64,000 nucleotides of DNA from Lacihabitans sp. CS3-21. Its GTDB lineage: Bacteria; Bacteroidota; Bacteroidia; Cytophagales; Spirosomataceae. Position numbers and translations under genes: made by a program. Each line of letters starts with the position of its first letter. Position 1 is the stretch's first letter. Where the stretch lies: the NCBI RefSeq assembly GCF_024343675.1, contig NZ_RJUD01000001.1:124001-188000 (forward strand), written 5' to 3'. Below are positions 56,891-64,000 of the stretch, in pieces. Below the pieces are notes generated by a model, which saw nothing but the letters and a program-made list of their open reading frames with translations, was not told the origin of the DNA and searched no databases.

Positions 56891-57790
56891 TTGAACAAGT
56901 CCTTAAAGATATTTCTGACCCTCTTTTTATTAAGCAATTTATTGTTTGCTCAAAGTAAAAGCTGTGTAATGACCGAAATGATTTTGACAAAAGGAGATCA
57001 GCCCCTCAACAAAATTTTGGTAGCATATGATAAATTTGACAATGTTCTTTCGAGAGAAACTATCCAGTATTTTGATGGAGTTGGCGTAAGTTCAAAGGTA
57101 CTTTTTGAATACAACTCCAAAAATAAACCGACCAAAACAGAATATTATTTTAAAAATCAACTTACACGAACCGTCAACAAAACTTTTGATAATGTGGGTA
57201 ACCTTTTATCCGAATCAGAGTCAAAAGAAAATAAAATAAGCAACAGAACGATTAAGGTTGACAATAAACTTGAGCAGGTTTTCCTGAATGAAGATGGAAC
57301 TGTTTCTGCGAAACATGTATCAGAAACAAATGCTAATACAGAGTTATTCACGAAGTATGATGCTCAAAACAACATAATTTCTACAGAAAAAAAGATACTA
57401 TCCACATCTGGAAAAACTGTGGAAAAGCAGTCAGAAGATTTATTAGGAAAGGTAAAAAAGACAGAAAAGTATCAATACAATAACAAAAATGATTTGACCA
57501 AAAAAGAAGATTTTCTGGATGGTCAACTGGAAAGTTATACGGTATTGGACTATACCAACGACCTATTGACAAAAGTAACGGCCTATACCAAAAACAATAA
57601 AGAAGATTATAGATTAGAATATAAATACGCGGGTTCTAACCAAACAGAAGAGCTAAGTTATTACCGAAACGAGCAGGCCAACAGAAAAGTAAAAGAGTAC
57701 GACGCAAACAACAATTGCATAAAAGAGACCAGCTATACCAAAGACGGTCAAATCATAAACGTAGCAACATTTAAATATACTTGTAAATAA
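56891..57790 (+). CDS. Exported YD-repeat-like protein
   Basis: This 299-residue protein has a signal peptide ([17 protein letters not shown]). Many short YD/RHS-like beta repeats follow ([36 protein letters not shown]). The start is TTG at 56891: a TAA in frame at 56879-56881 rules out any earlier start, and TATCTTTG at 56863-56870 could be the -7 element. The repeats recall the lipoproteins at 1-418 and 5577-6392, but there is no lipobox. It is six bases before nadA, so they may share a transcript. Function is unknown. Confidence 0.8.
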   Translation: MNKSLKIFLTLFLLSNLLFAQSKSCVMTEMILTKGDQPLNKILVAYDKFDNVLSRETIQYFDGVGVSSKVLFEYNSKNKPTKTEYYFKNQLTRTVNKTFDNVGNLLSESESKENKISNRTIKVDNKLEQVFLNEDGTVSAKHVSETNANTELFTKYDAQNNIISTEKKILSTSGKTVEKQSEDLLGKVKKTEKYQYNNKNDLTKKEDFLDGQLESYTVLDYTNDLLTKVTAYTKNNKEDYRLEYKYAGSNQTEELSYYRNEQANRKVKEYDANNNCIKETSYTKDGQIINVATFKYTCK

Positions 57791-57795
57791 TAAAG

Positions 57796-58740
57796 ATGGA
57801 TTTTGTAGCAGAGATAAACAGACTTAAAAAAGAGAAAAACGCCGTAATACTAGCACATTATTACCAAACTGCCGATATTCAAGATGTTGCTGATTATATT
57901 GGTGATAGTTTGGGTCTTTCGCAAGAGGCAGCCAAAACGGAGGCTGATTTAATAGTTTTTGCTGGTGTAAAATTTATGGCCGAAACTGCCAAAATTCTTT
58001 CTCCAAACAAAAAAGTCGTGTTGCCAGATATCAATGCAGGTTGTTCACTCGAAGAATCCGCTCCAGCAGATAAATTCAAAGCATTCAAAGCAAATTATCC
58101 GGATGCTGTGGTGATTTCTTATGTCAATTGCTCGGCAGAGTTGAAGACACTTACAGACATAGTATGTACGAGTACCAATGCCATCAAAATTGTAGAAAGT
58201 GTGCCGGCCGACAAACAAATTATCTTTGCACCAGACAAAAACCTAGGGGGCTACATCAATCGAGTAACAGGCCGAAACATGATACTTTGGGACGGAGCTT
58301 GTATGGTTCATGAGGCATTTTCAGCGAGAATGTTGAAGGACATGAAAGAAAAATATCCCGAAGCCTGCGTTATTGCCCACCCAGAATCTGAGAAACCTGT
58401 TTTAGATCTAGCAGAATACATTGGTTCTACCACAGGATTGTTGAAATATACCATCAACAGCCCGAAAAAAGAATTTATAGTAGCCACCGAATCGGGCATT
58501 TTGCACCAAATGCAGAAAGCTTCTCCAGATAAAGTGTTCCACGTGGCACCAACATCAAAAGACGGTCGAGCATGTCAGGCATGTCAAGATTGCCCGCACA
58601 TGAAGCTCAACACCATGGAGAAACTCTACAATTGCTTGAAAGACGAAACCCCAGAGATTATATTACCAGAGCAAACCATAAAAGACGCCAGAGCGGCCAT
58701 AGATCGCATGCTAGAGATCTCGGCAAGATTTGGGTTATAA
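57796..58740 (+). CDS. nadA: Quinolinate synthase
   Basis: This 314-residue cytoplasmic [4Fe-4S] enzyme condenses iminoaspartate with dihydroxyacetone phosphate to give quinolinate in NAD synthesis. Family motifs present are [22 protein letters not shown]-like at the start, [53 protein letters not shown]-like and [14 protein letters not shown]. The cluster cysteines are in [16 protein letters not shown] and CQDCPHMK. The length matches the family. No nadB or nadC is in the window. Confidence 0.97.
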   Translation: MDFVAEINRLKKEKNAVILAHYYQTADIQDVADYIGDSLGLSQEAAKTEADLIVFAGVKFMAETAKILSPNKKVVLPDINAGCSLEESAPADKFKAFKANYPDAVVISYVNCSAELKTLTDIVCTSTNAIKIVESVPADKQIIFAPDKNLGGYINRVTGRNMILWDGACMVHEAFSARMLKDMKEKYPEACVIAHPESEKPVLDLAEYIGSTTGLLKYTINSPKKEFIVATESGILHQMQKASPDKVFHVAPTSKDGRACQACQDCPHMKLNTMEKLYNCLKDETPEIILPEQTIKDARAAIDRMLEISARFGL

Positions 58741-58753
58741 AACACAATAAATC

Positions 58754-59473
58754 ATGTCACAGACTCCATTACAACTAAAAAACATACTATTTATCGACAT
58801 TGAGACGGTGTCGCTTACAGAAAACTTTTCGGAGCTGCCAGAAAGGCTTAAGGACCATTGGAGAAGAAAAGCGAGCAAACTCAAAAATGAGGGTGAGCGG
58901 GAGCCCGAGGATTTGTATTTTGAAAGAGCGGCTATTTACGCCGAGTTTGGTAAAGTGATCTGCATTGGAGTAGGAGGGTTTTATGAGCAAGATACCAAGT
59001 TCAGAGCCAAGACATTGGTCAATACAGACGAAAAACTATTGTTGCTCGAATTCAAAAACCTTGTAGAAGAACACACTGCCAAAGGAAATCTAATACTCTG
59101 TGCCCACAATGGCCGAGAGTTTGATTTTCCCTATTTGTGCCGAAGAATGCTCATCAATGGCATAAATTTACCTGCAGTTTTAGACATTACCGGTAAAAAA
59201 CCATGGGAAGTAATGCACATAGACACCCTAGAATTCTGGAAATTTGGCGACTATAAAAACTATACTTCTCTCGACCTACTGGCCTCAGTTTTCGACATAC
59301 CAGGCTCCAAAAGCCTCATGGATGGCTCAGAAGTAAACACCAATTATTACCACCAAAACAACCTCCAAAAAATAGCCGAATATTGCCGCGAAGACGTAGT
59401 TGTTCTGGCCCAATTGTACCTCAAAATCAATGGTAGGGATATTTTGGAAGAGGGGAATATTTACAGGGTATGA
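58754..59473 (+). CDS. DEDD-type 3'-5' exonuclease domain protein
   Basis: This 239-residue RNase-H-like nuclease has the catalytic Exo I motif Asp15-x-Glu17 (FIDIETVS), Exo II in CAHNGREFDFPYL and Exo III in EYCREDVVVLAQLY. The spacing fits the predicted PolB-exonuclease-like family, which acts on single-stranded nucleic acid ends. It is cytoplasmic with no other domain. It lies 13 bases after nadA and is probably co-transcribed. Confidence 0.88.
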   Translation: MSQTPLQLKNILFIDIETVSLTENFSELPERLKDHWRRKASKLKNEGEREPEDLYFERAAIYAEFGKVICIGVGGFYEQDTKFRAKTLVNTDEKLLLLEFKNLVEEHTAKGNLILCAHNGREFDFPYLCRRMLINGINLPAVLDITGKKPWEVMHIDTLEFWKFGDYKNYTSLDLLASVFDIPGSKSLMDGSEVNTNYYHQNNLQKIAEYCREDVVVLAQLYLKINGRDILEEGNIYRV

Positions 59474-59494
59474 GATTGAAAATTAACCTCATAA

Positions 59495-59520
59495 AGTCAG
59501 TACAGCAGGTCAGACTTGAA
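59495..59520. repeat. Dispersed 26-bp repeat, copy A
   Basis: This stretch contains CAGGTCAGACTTG, an imperfect hairpin with a three-base loop, and aligns to 30649-30674 and 62382-62407. It is intergenic, 22 bases after the exonuclease stop. Confidence 0.5.
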
Positions 59521-59685
59521 TAGACAACTGAACTAATTAAAAAGTACGGTTTGATAGGAATTTTGAATTGTAAAATGAAAACTATTATGTTTTGCTTTAT
59601 TTAAAGACAGAAACATACGGGTACAAAGTAATATCATGTGGTTGGGAGTTTGACTTTTAATAGATATCAAAAAATAAATTATAAA

Positions 59686-60273
59686 ATGAAAAAACACCAG
59701 CTTTTGGTAATTTTCTTAACAATCTCAAATTTAGCTTTTTCACAGGATTTGAGCTTATTAGGAGGTGTATCTGAAAGTACCTTGCTTTCCAAATTAACTC
59801 CTGGTCATATTGACAATTTTAGGCCAAAAACTGTATTTGGATTAAATAATTCCTTTAAGCTATCAAAAAATGGAAATTTTCTTTTAAATATGGGCATCCT
59901 AAATTTTCCTAGAAACTATAATTATAAAAACACACCTCCGACCACGGAAAAAAACATTGCTATTCCGTTCTATTTCAACAACAAATTGTACAAAAAATTT
60001 ATCATTGATTATGGTACTACATTTTTCTTTATTTATGAGAAGAAAAGCCTTGATTGGGTCAAACCACAAAGTACCTCAGGTCTAATTGGGTTAGGGTATA
60101 AACTAAGTCCAAAAGTTCTTATAAATGCCCAATATTTCTTCAATTTTAAAGAAATCTCAAGTGTAATTTATAATCAAGCAGGACTAAAAGTATCAACCTT
60201 AGCCTTAACAGTTCATTTCTCCATATTCAAAAAGAAAGTAAATAACTATCCCAATATAATATTAAAAAAATAA
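59686..60273 (+). CDS. Small outer-membrane barrel-like protein
   Basis: The protein is 195 residues from the ATG at 59686; the longer frame from 59638 lacks a signal at its start. It has a signal peptide (LLVIFLTISNLAFSQ). Alternating beta strands follow (NSFKLSKNGNFLLNMGILNF, TSGLIGLGYKLSPKVLINAQ, LKVSTLALTVHFSIF), typical of an eight-stranded porin-like barrel. It is related in style to the next gene at 60539-61162. Function is unknown. Confidence 0.72.
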   Translation: MKKHQLLVIFLTISNLAFSQDLSLLGGVSESTLLSKLTPGHIDNFRPKTVFGLNNSFKLSKNGNFLLNMGILNFPRNYNYKNTPPTTEKNIAIPFYFNNKLYKKFIIDYGTTFFFIYEKKSLDWVKPQSTSGLIGLGYKLSPKVLINAQYFFNFKEISSVIYNQAGLKVSTLALTVHFSIFKKKVNNYPNIILKK

Positions 60274-60427
60274 ATTAACCCAGGCACTTTGGGATGTCCG
60301 GCTCTTAGGGATGTTCCGCAAGACAATCCCGAAGCTAGATAAAAATGATTTTTAATCCGCAAAAATGGAGAATGAGATAAATAGAAAAACAACATTTGAA
60401 CGCAAACAATATAATCTCCGCTTTGAC

Positions 60428-60466
60428 ACGGATACTTTATCCGTACTGTGTAATTGGCCTTTGGCC
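60428..60466. repeat. Paired hairpin repeat
   Basis: ACGGATA-ctt-TATCCGT (60428-60444) and GGCC-ttt-GGCC (60456-60466) are two perfect small hairpins 11 bases apart. A similar pair occurs at 61319-61362. They resemble short palindromic intergenic repeats spread through many Bacteroidota genomes. Confidence 0.55.
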
Positions 60467-60538
60467 TGAGCAGTGTATGTTGATAGATTTTTGGAAGAAA
60501 TGTTTGACACAATTGGCACTTAAAACTTTGATTTTAAA

Positions 60539-61162
60539 ATGAAAAAGAGAAGAAATATAATGAGGAAAAAGTTGTTGAAAATAGCTTTAATGGTCGTTTT
60601 TCCATTAATAACTAATGCTCAATGGAGTATTACCGGCGGCCTAAGTTTGAATAAAAGTAATTTTGTTTTTGAAAAATGGACACCAGAAAAAGTTGGAGAC
60701 CCTATAGTTAAAAGAACATTTTCAACAAACATAATACCTGATTTTTCAATAGGAATTAAAAAAAATATGATTATCGGTAAAAAAATAGGCCTATCATCAG
60801 AATTACGTTTTATCAAACGTTCTCTAGATTTTCCTTATCCTCCTGTTCAAAATATGGATTTCCAGCATATTTCCTTACATAATAACTTCTGCTATAATTT
60901 AACTAATAAGTTAATGTTTAAATCGGGTCCCCAGGTAGACTATTTATTAAATAGAAATAAATATGGCAATAGGTATTATGTAAAATCAACTTTGAACAAA
61001 ATAAATTTATCTGGGGGTCTTGGTTTAGAATATAAACTATTTAAAAAGCTCTCAATAGACATGAGCTATAATAGAAATATTATTAGTGCTATTCGATCCT
61101 CAGAAAATAGCCTACATTATAATACAGTATTAATAAACTTATCATATTACTTTCAAAAATAA
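60539..61162 (+). CDS. PorT-like outer-membrane barrel protein
   Basis: This 207-residue protein could also start at the ATG at 60560, giving 200 residues with a cleaner signal (LLKIALMVVFPLITNAQ). The strands WSITGGLSLNKSNFVFE, IGLSSELRFIKRSLDF, NKINLSGGLGLEYKLFKK and YNTVLINLSYYFQK form a small porin-like barrel of the PorT/OmpW-like class with a terminal aromatic residue. It is similar in layout to the protein at 59686-60273. Function is unknown. Confidence 0.75.
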   Translation: MKKRRNIMRKKLLKIALMVVFPLITNAQWSITGGLSLNKSNFVFEKWTPEKVGDPIVKRTFSTNIIPDFSIGIKKNMIIGKKIGLSSELRFIKRSLDFPYPPVQNMDFQHISLHNNFCYNLTNKLMFKSGPQVDYLLNRNKYGNRYYVKSTLNKINLSGGLGLEYKLFKKLSIDMSYNRNIISAIRSSENSLHYNTVLINLSYYFQK

Positions 61163-61202
61163 AAATAGCCACAATATTAAATACTTTAAATTAAGCCCTC
61201 TC

Positions 61203-61373
61203 ATGAAAGCCTTACAGTTTCTTATTCTTTTAATTATTAGTTCTAAATTATTTAGTCAAGTTAACTCCACTGGTGTTTATAATGCAAACATACCAATTTA
61301 TACCTTAACCAGCTCTGCGAAGGCTATTGCCTTCATAGGTGTGAAAAGCGGGTTTCACCCGCAGAAAATGTAA
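61203..61373 (+). pseudogene. Truncated signal-peptide ORF ending in a hairpin repeat
   Basis: The ATG at 61203 opens a clear signal peptide (QFLILLIISSKLFSQ). The frame stops after 56 codons at 61373. Its last 20 codons are the translation of two tandem hairpins (61319-61362). The first 36 codons look like the start of a longer exported protein. This fits a gene cut short by insertion of a hairpin repeat or a deletion; a real 56-residue secreted peptide is less likely but not excluded. Confidence 0.5.
61319..61362. repeat. Paired hairpin repeat
   Basis: GAAGGC-tatt-GCCTTC (61319-61334) and GCGGGT-ttc-ACCCGC (61348-61362) are two perfect six-bp stems 13 bases apart. Their GC-rich stems stand out from the AT-rich surroundings. 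The layout matches 60428-60466. Confidence 0.6.
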
Positions 61374-61407
61374 GTGAAACAATATAATTAAAAACCTAAA
61401 GTAAAAT

Positions 61408-62370
61408 ATGCCCAATAAAAACCGAATGCAAATACTAAAAACCCTACTATTTCTCCTCATTCTCTCAACCTCACCACTATTTGCCCAGCAAAAGCAAGTC
61501 TGTTTTAGCATTGATGACCTTCCGGTGGTGAATTACGGAATAAATACGCCCGAATTTCACAATCAGATTACCGACAAATTATTAACAGGCTTAAAAAAGT
61601 ATGAAATACAGGCCATTTGCTTTGTAAACGAGGGTAAAATGTATGATGCAAAAAGAAAAGTCATAACTTTCCAAAAGGAGAATCTCGAGAAATGGCTGAA
61701 ATATGGAATGGATTTGGGCAATCATACGCTTCGCCACAAAGATTTCAACAATGTGGATTTTAGTGATTTTACGGCCGAAATACTGAAAGGAGAGAAAATC
61801 ACCAAAGCATTACTTCGCAAATACAACAAGGAAATGAAGTATTTTCGGCATCCCTTTTTGCATGTCGGGGACACTAAAAACCGAGCAGACTCTTTAGAAA
61901 ACTTCCTAAATAAGCACGATTATACTACTGCTCCAGTTACGATTGATAACGAAGATTACCTCTTTGCCAATGCTTATCAAAAAGCACTGATAAAGAAAGA
62001 TACGGTTTTAGCCCAAACGATAGGTAAAGACTATATCAGTTACATGGAGCAAAAGATGTTTTATTACGAAAAGATGTCTCAAGGGCTTTTTAACAGACAA
62101 ATTCCGCAAATATTGCTCATTCACGCCAGCCTTTTAAATGCAGATTATATCCAAGCATTAGCCGAAATATATACCAAAAACGGGTATAAATTTACCTCAA
62201 TGGACTTAACAGTGGCGGACGAAGCATATAAAACACCCATAACAAAATTTGGCAGATACGGCATTTCGTGGCTTGATCGCTGGGCCATTTCACAAGGCAA
62301 AACCGGTGATTTCTTCAAAGGAGACCCCGAAACCCCCAAATATGTGGCAGACTTAAGCAATCAGAAGTAA
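61408..62370 (+). CDS. Polysaccharide deacetylase-like protein, exported
   Basis: This 320-residue protein has a signal peptide (TLLFLLILSTSPLFAQ). The NodB-homology motifs are present: CFSIDDLPV (Asp36-Asp37), GNHTLRHKD (His106 and His110, metal ligands) and YFRHPFLH (Arg147, Pro149). It is a carbohydrate esterase family 4-type enzyme and would remove acetyl groups from peptidoglycan, chitin or another polysaccharide in the envelope; the substrate is unknown. The C-terminus has no added domain. Confidence 0.85.
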   Translation: MPNKNRMQILKTLLFLLILSTSPLFAQQKQVCFSIDDLPVVNYGINTPEFHNQITDKLLTGLKKYEIQAICFVNEGKMYDAKRKVITFQKENLEKWLKYGMDLGNHTLRHKDFNNVDFSDFTAEILKGEKITKALLRKYNKEMKYFRHPFLHVGDTKNRADSLENFLNKHDYTTAPVTIDNEDYLFANAYQKALIKKDTVLAQTIGKDYISYMEQKMFYYEKMSQGLFNRQIPQILLIHASLLNADYIQALAEIYTKNGYKFTSMDLTVADEAYKTPITKFGRYGISWLDRWAISQGKTGDFFKGDPETPKYVADLSNQK

Positions 62371-62381
62371 TTCAAGAGGAA

Positions 62382-62407
62382 GGTCGGTACCGCAGGTCAG
62401 ACCTGGT
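62382..62407. repeat. Dispersed 26-bp repeat, copy B
   Basis: This stretch contains the perfect hairpin CAGGT-cag-ACCTG and the palindrome CGGTACCG. It is the best-formed of the three copies and begins 12 bases after the deacetylase stop. Confidence 0.5.
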
Positions 62408-62471
62408 AAAGGACGATAAATTAAATTGTAGACCCAAAGGATGGAATAGCAGATTTAACCCCTCAAAAAAA

Positions 62472-63347
62472 TCACTCGAAAACTGGAGTCACTTTAAAAC
62501 CAGCTTTTCTGAGTAAGTTTATAACACCATTTTCTCCCGCCAAGTGAGCAGCCCCGAATGCGTACAACATCTGACCATTTTGAGAGTACTTTGAAATCCT
62601 TGGAATCCAGAGTTTATTTCTAAAATCTAATAATAATTCATTTTCTATAAAAGACTTGTCATTGGTAACATCCCTATACAATTCGTCTATTTTGCCCTCA
62701 AAATACAAACCTTTTAGTTTACTAAATTCACCAAAATAATCTTTTTTGGTATCAGGGTTGGTTATCAAATCATATAATTTCTCAGCATTTGCTTTAATAG
62801 TACTATCCGTTTCTGACTCAAAAGAATTGTGCTCTTCATAGGTTTTTAAACCCGAAACGCTAACCTTGTTTTTCTTGGCTATTTTCGATATTTCCGCTTC
62901 ATAAGAAGTCCATTTTTGGCATTGGAATGCATTGGGTATGATAAACCCTAAAATTTCGGAAGGTTTAAAATTACTGTAAAAAGAAAGCCTAACATTTTTG
63001 GAAGCCATTTTCGTATTAAACATCTGTTCCAAAAGCTGATATTGTTCAGCTGTATAATAGCTTCTCAAGGTTTTCCCATTTTTCAAGTATGAGTCGTAAT
63101 GCGATTTAAAATCGTTGAGTTCTTCGTCAAAAACAATCTCTAAAAACACTTTATTCGACGTCTTTATGATTTTCTCAAGTTTGGGTTTTACAAGTAAATT
63201 TGAATAACAAATTTGGTGTATGGTTCCATATAAAAACGACGGTTTTTCAAGTCCATTTCCAGAGATTTGCCATAAAAGGGTATTTTCTAATTGTCCAAAT
63301 ACGGAGAATTGGGAGAAAGTAAGTACTATTACTAATAATTTCTTCAT
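62472..63347 (-). CDS. TraB/GumN-family protein, exported
   Basis: This 291-residue protein has a signal peptide (LLVIVLTFSQFSVFGQ). The TraB/GumN features are at both ends: LLWQISGNGLEKPSFLYGTIH, with a conserved GTxH, and YAFGAAHLAGENGVINLLRKAG with the second GxxHLxG. The two motifs are thought to form a metal-dependent active site, possibly a peptidase of the TIKI/TraB type. The middle is helical. It follows the edge gene on the minus strand with a 21-base gap and is probably co-transcribed. Confidence 0.88.
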   Translation of the reverse strand: MKKLLVIVLTFSQFSVFGQLENTLLWQISGNGLEKPSFLYGTIHQICYSNLLVKPKLEKIIKTSNKVFLEIVFDEELNDFKSHYDSYLKNGKTLRSYYTAEQYQLLEQMFNTKMASKNVRLSFYSNFKPSEILGFIIPNAFQCQKWTSYEAEISKIAKKNKVSVSGLKTYEEHNSFESETDSTIKANAEKLYDLITNPDTKKDYFGEFSKLKGLYFEGKIDELYRDVTNDKSFIENELLLDFRNKLWIPRISKYSQNGQMLYAFGAAHLAGENGVINLLRKAGFKVTPVFE

Positions 63348-63368
63348 TTTTTTAGGTAGTAAATGGTG

Positions 63369-64000
63369 TTAATAAGCACTTGCTATGGCTACTCTAATTG
63401 CTGTTAAGGCCAATGTTGCTAAGAATCCTTTTAATGCTTTATTGGCAATATTATTATCGACACCTTTGGTGTTGATAATAAAAGGAATAGCGGTTAAAGG
63501 AATATCATCGAGGTTATGAAAAATTTCCATTTGGTGTCGGCCTTGTTGAATGATTATTTTTTTGGGTACTGATTTATTCTCTGATTTACCATCTTGCAAT
63601 TCCCATAATTTGTATTGCGTTTGACTATCAAGCTTTTCTAATTTAAATATTCGATTACCAATACCGACCAAGTGAACTTTACCATATTTCTTGCTCATTC
63701 CGACCACTTTCCCTGAATTATTCTTAATTAGTGCGATACCAATATTATAATTTTCAGGCATTGCCTTAAATGTTTCATTTTCAAATTTGACATCCAATAC
63801 TCCATTGGAGACATAAATTTTTGATATTTCTTCTCCCTCAATAAGAAGTTTGCGATAATCGGAGCCCGATTCTTTCTTAATATTCACATTAGTTGCAAAA
63901 CTTAGGGGTATAGTTTTTTCTAAAATAGTGCGAGATATTTGCGAGTAGCCACAGTTAGATGCAATTATTAAAATGGCAAGAAAATAGAGCGGATTTTTCA
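63369..64000 (-). CDS. Exported protein of unknown function, start just outside the window
   Basis: The frame stays open to base 64000, where the reverse strand reads TG-AAA-AAT-CCG. One further A outside the window would complete an ATG. From there the protein would be about 210 residues with a signal peptide (KNPLYFLAILIIASNCGYSQ). A GTG at 63887 is in frame but would drop the signal. The body has strands SGKVVGMSKKYGKVHLVGIG and a C-terminal hydrophobic Ala-rich helix (ALKGFLATLALTAIRVAIAS). No family was recognised. Confidence 0.75.
   Translation of the reverse strand, partial: KNPLYFLAILIIASNCGYSQISRTILEKTIPLSFATNVNIKKESGSDYRKLLIEGEEISKIYVSNGVLDVKFENETFKAMPENYNIGIALIKNNSGKVVGMSKKYGKVHLVGIGNRIFKLEKLDSQTQYKLWELQDGKSENKSVPKKIIIQQGRHQMEIFHNLDDIPLTAIPFIINTKGVDNNIANKALKGFLATLALTAIRVAIASAY

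Noticed and set aside
1-64000. CRISPR arrays, tRNA or rRNA genes, insertion sequences, prophage
   Set aside because: No regularly spaced repeats, cloverleaf-like sequences, transposase motifs or phage proteins were recognised. A tRNA scan and an IS search would settle this.

Overview
The window reads as chromosomal DNA of a low-GC member of the Bacteroidota, most likely a gliding Cytophagales-type bacterium. The reasons are a GldJ gliding/type IX secretion lipoprotein, a 7TMR-DISM histidine kinase, a seven-repeat Reg_prop protein, a PVC-type haem dehydrogenase, many lax-lipobox lipoproteins, TAnnTTTG-type -7 promoter elements and the near absence of Shine-Dalgarno sequences. The genus is not determined. 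No rRNA, tRNA, insertion sequence, phage or CRISPR array was seen.

Region 1 (1-14.5 kb) is an accessory envelope locus. Two related gene sets diverge around a membrane histidine kinase (3433-5298). The left set (minus strand) is a papain-like lipoprotein protease, an overlapping pentapeptide-type secreted protein and a YD-type lipoprotein cut by the window edge. The right set (plus strand) is a YD-type lipoprotein, a beta-propeller lipoprotein, a papain-like lipoprotein protease, an overlapping pentapeptide-type protein, a second papain-like protease with a DUF4384-like tail, and a TPR-caspase. A 48-bp sequence repeated before two left-set genes looks like a shared operator. This locus is my best candidate for an undescribed system.

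Region 2 (14.6-40.9 kb) is mostly secreted carbohydrate and envelope metabolism. It holds an S41 protease, ThuA, a four-part DUF6807/dehydrogenase/HEAT/cytochrome c fusion, dienelactone hydrolase, GH2, phytase-like esterase, cupin, metallophosphoesterase, sulfatase, NAD-dependent epimerase, DUF1080, YceI, a TonB-C-like protein, a Reg_prop protein, a membrane-anchored winged-helix regulator, NIPSNAP, PPK2 and a TIM-barrel isomerase. ThuA, DUF1080, the isomerase and the haem dehydrogenase together suggest oxidative 3-keto-glycoside breakdown.

Region 3 (41-59.5 kb) is conserved core: mfd, gldJ, comF, xth, a DUF4175 protein, mnmG, an Ig-like lipoprotein, a TPR protein, nadA and a DEDD exonuclease. 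Two perfect parS centromere sites sit in the leader of mnmG. About 3.5 kb downstream, a 374-bp AT-rich gap carries a cluster of DnaA boxes and a dyad and is a good oriC candidate.

Region 4 (59.5-64 kb) holds small outer-membrane barrel-like proteins, a truncated signal-peptide ORF, a polysaccharide deacetylase, a TraB/GumN protein and an edge gene. They are interspersed with short hairpin repeats. Many gene starts were moved inward from the longest reading frame to the ATG before a signal peptide or domain; three genes appear to start with TTG.
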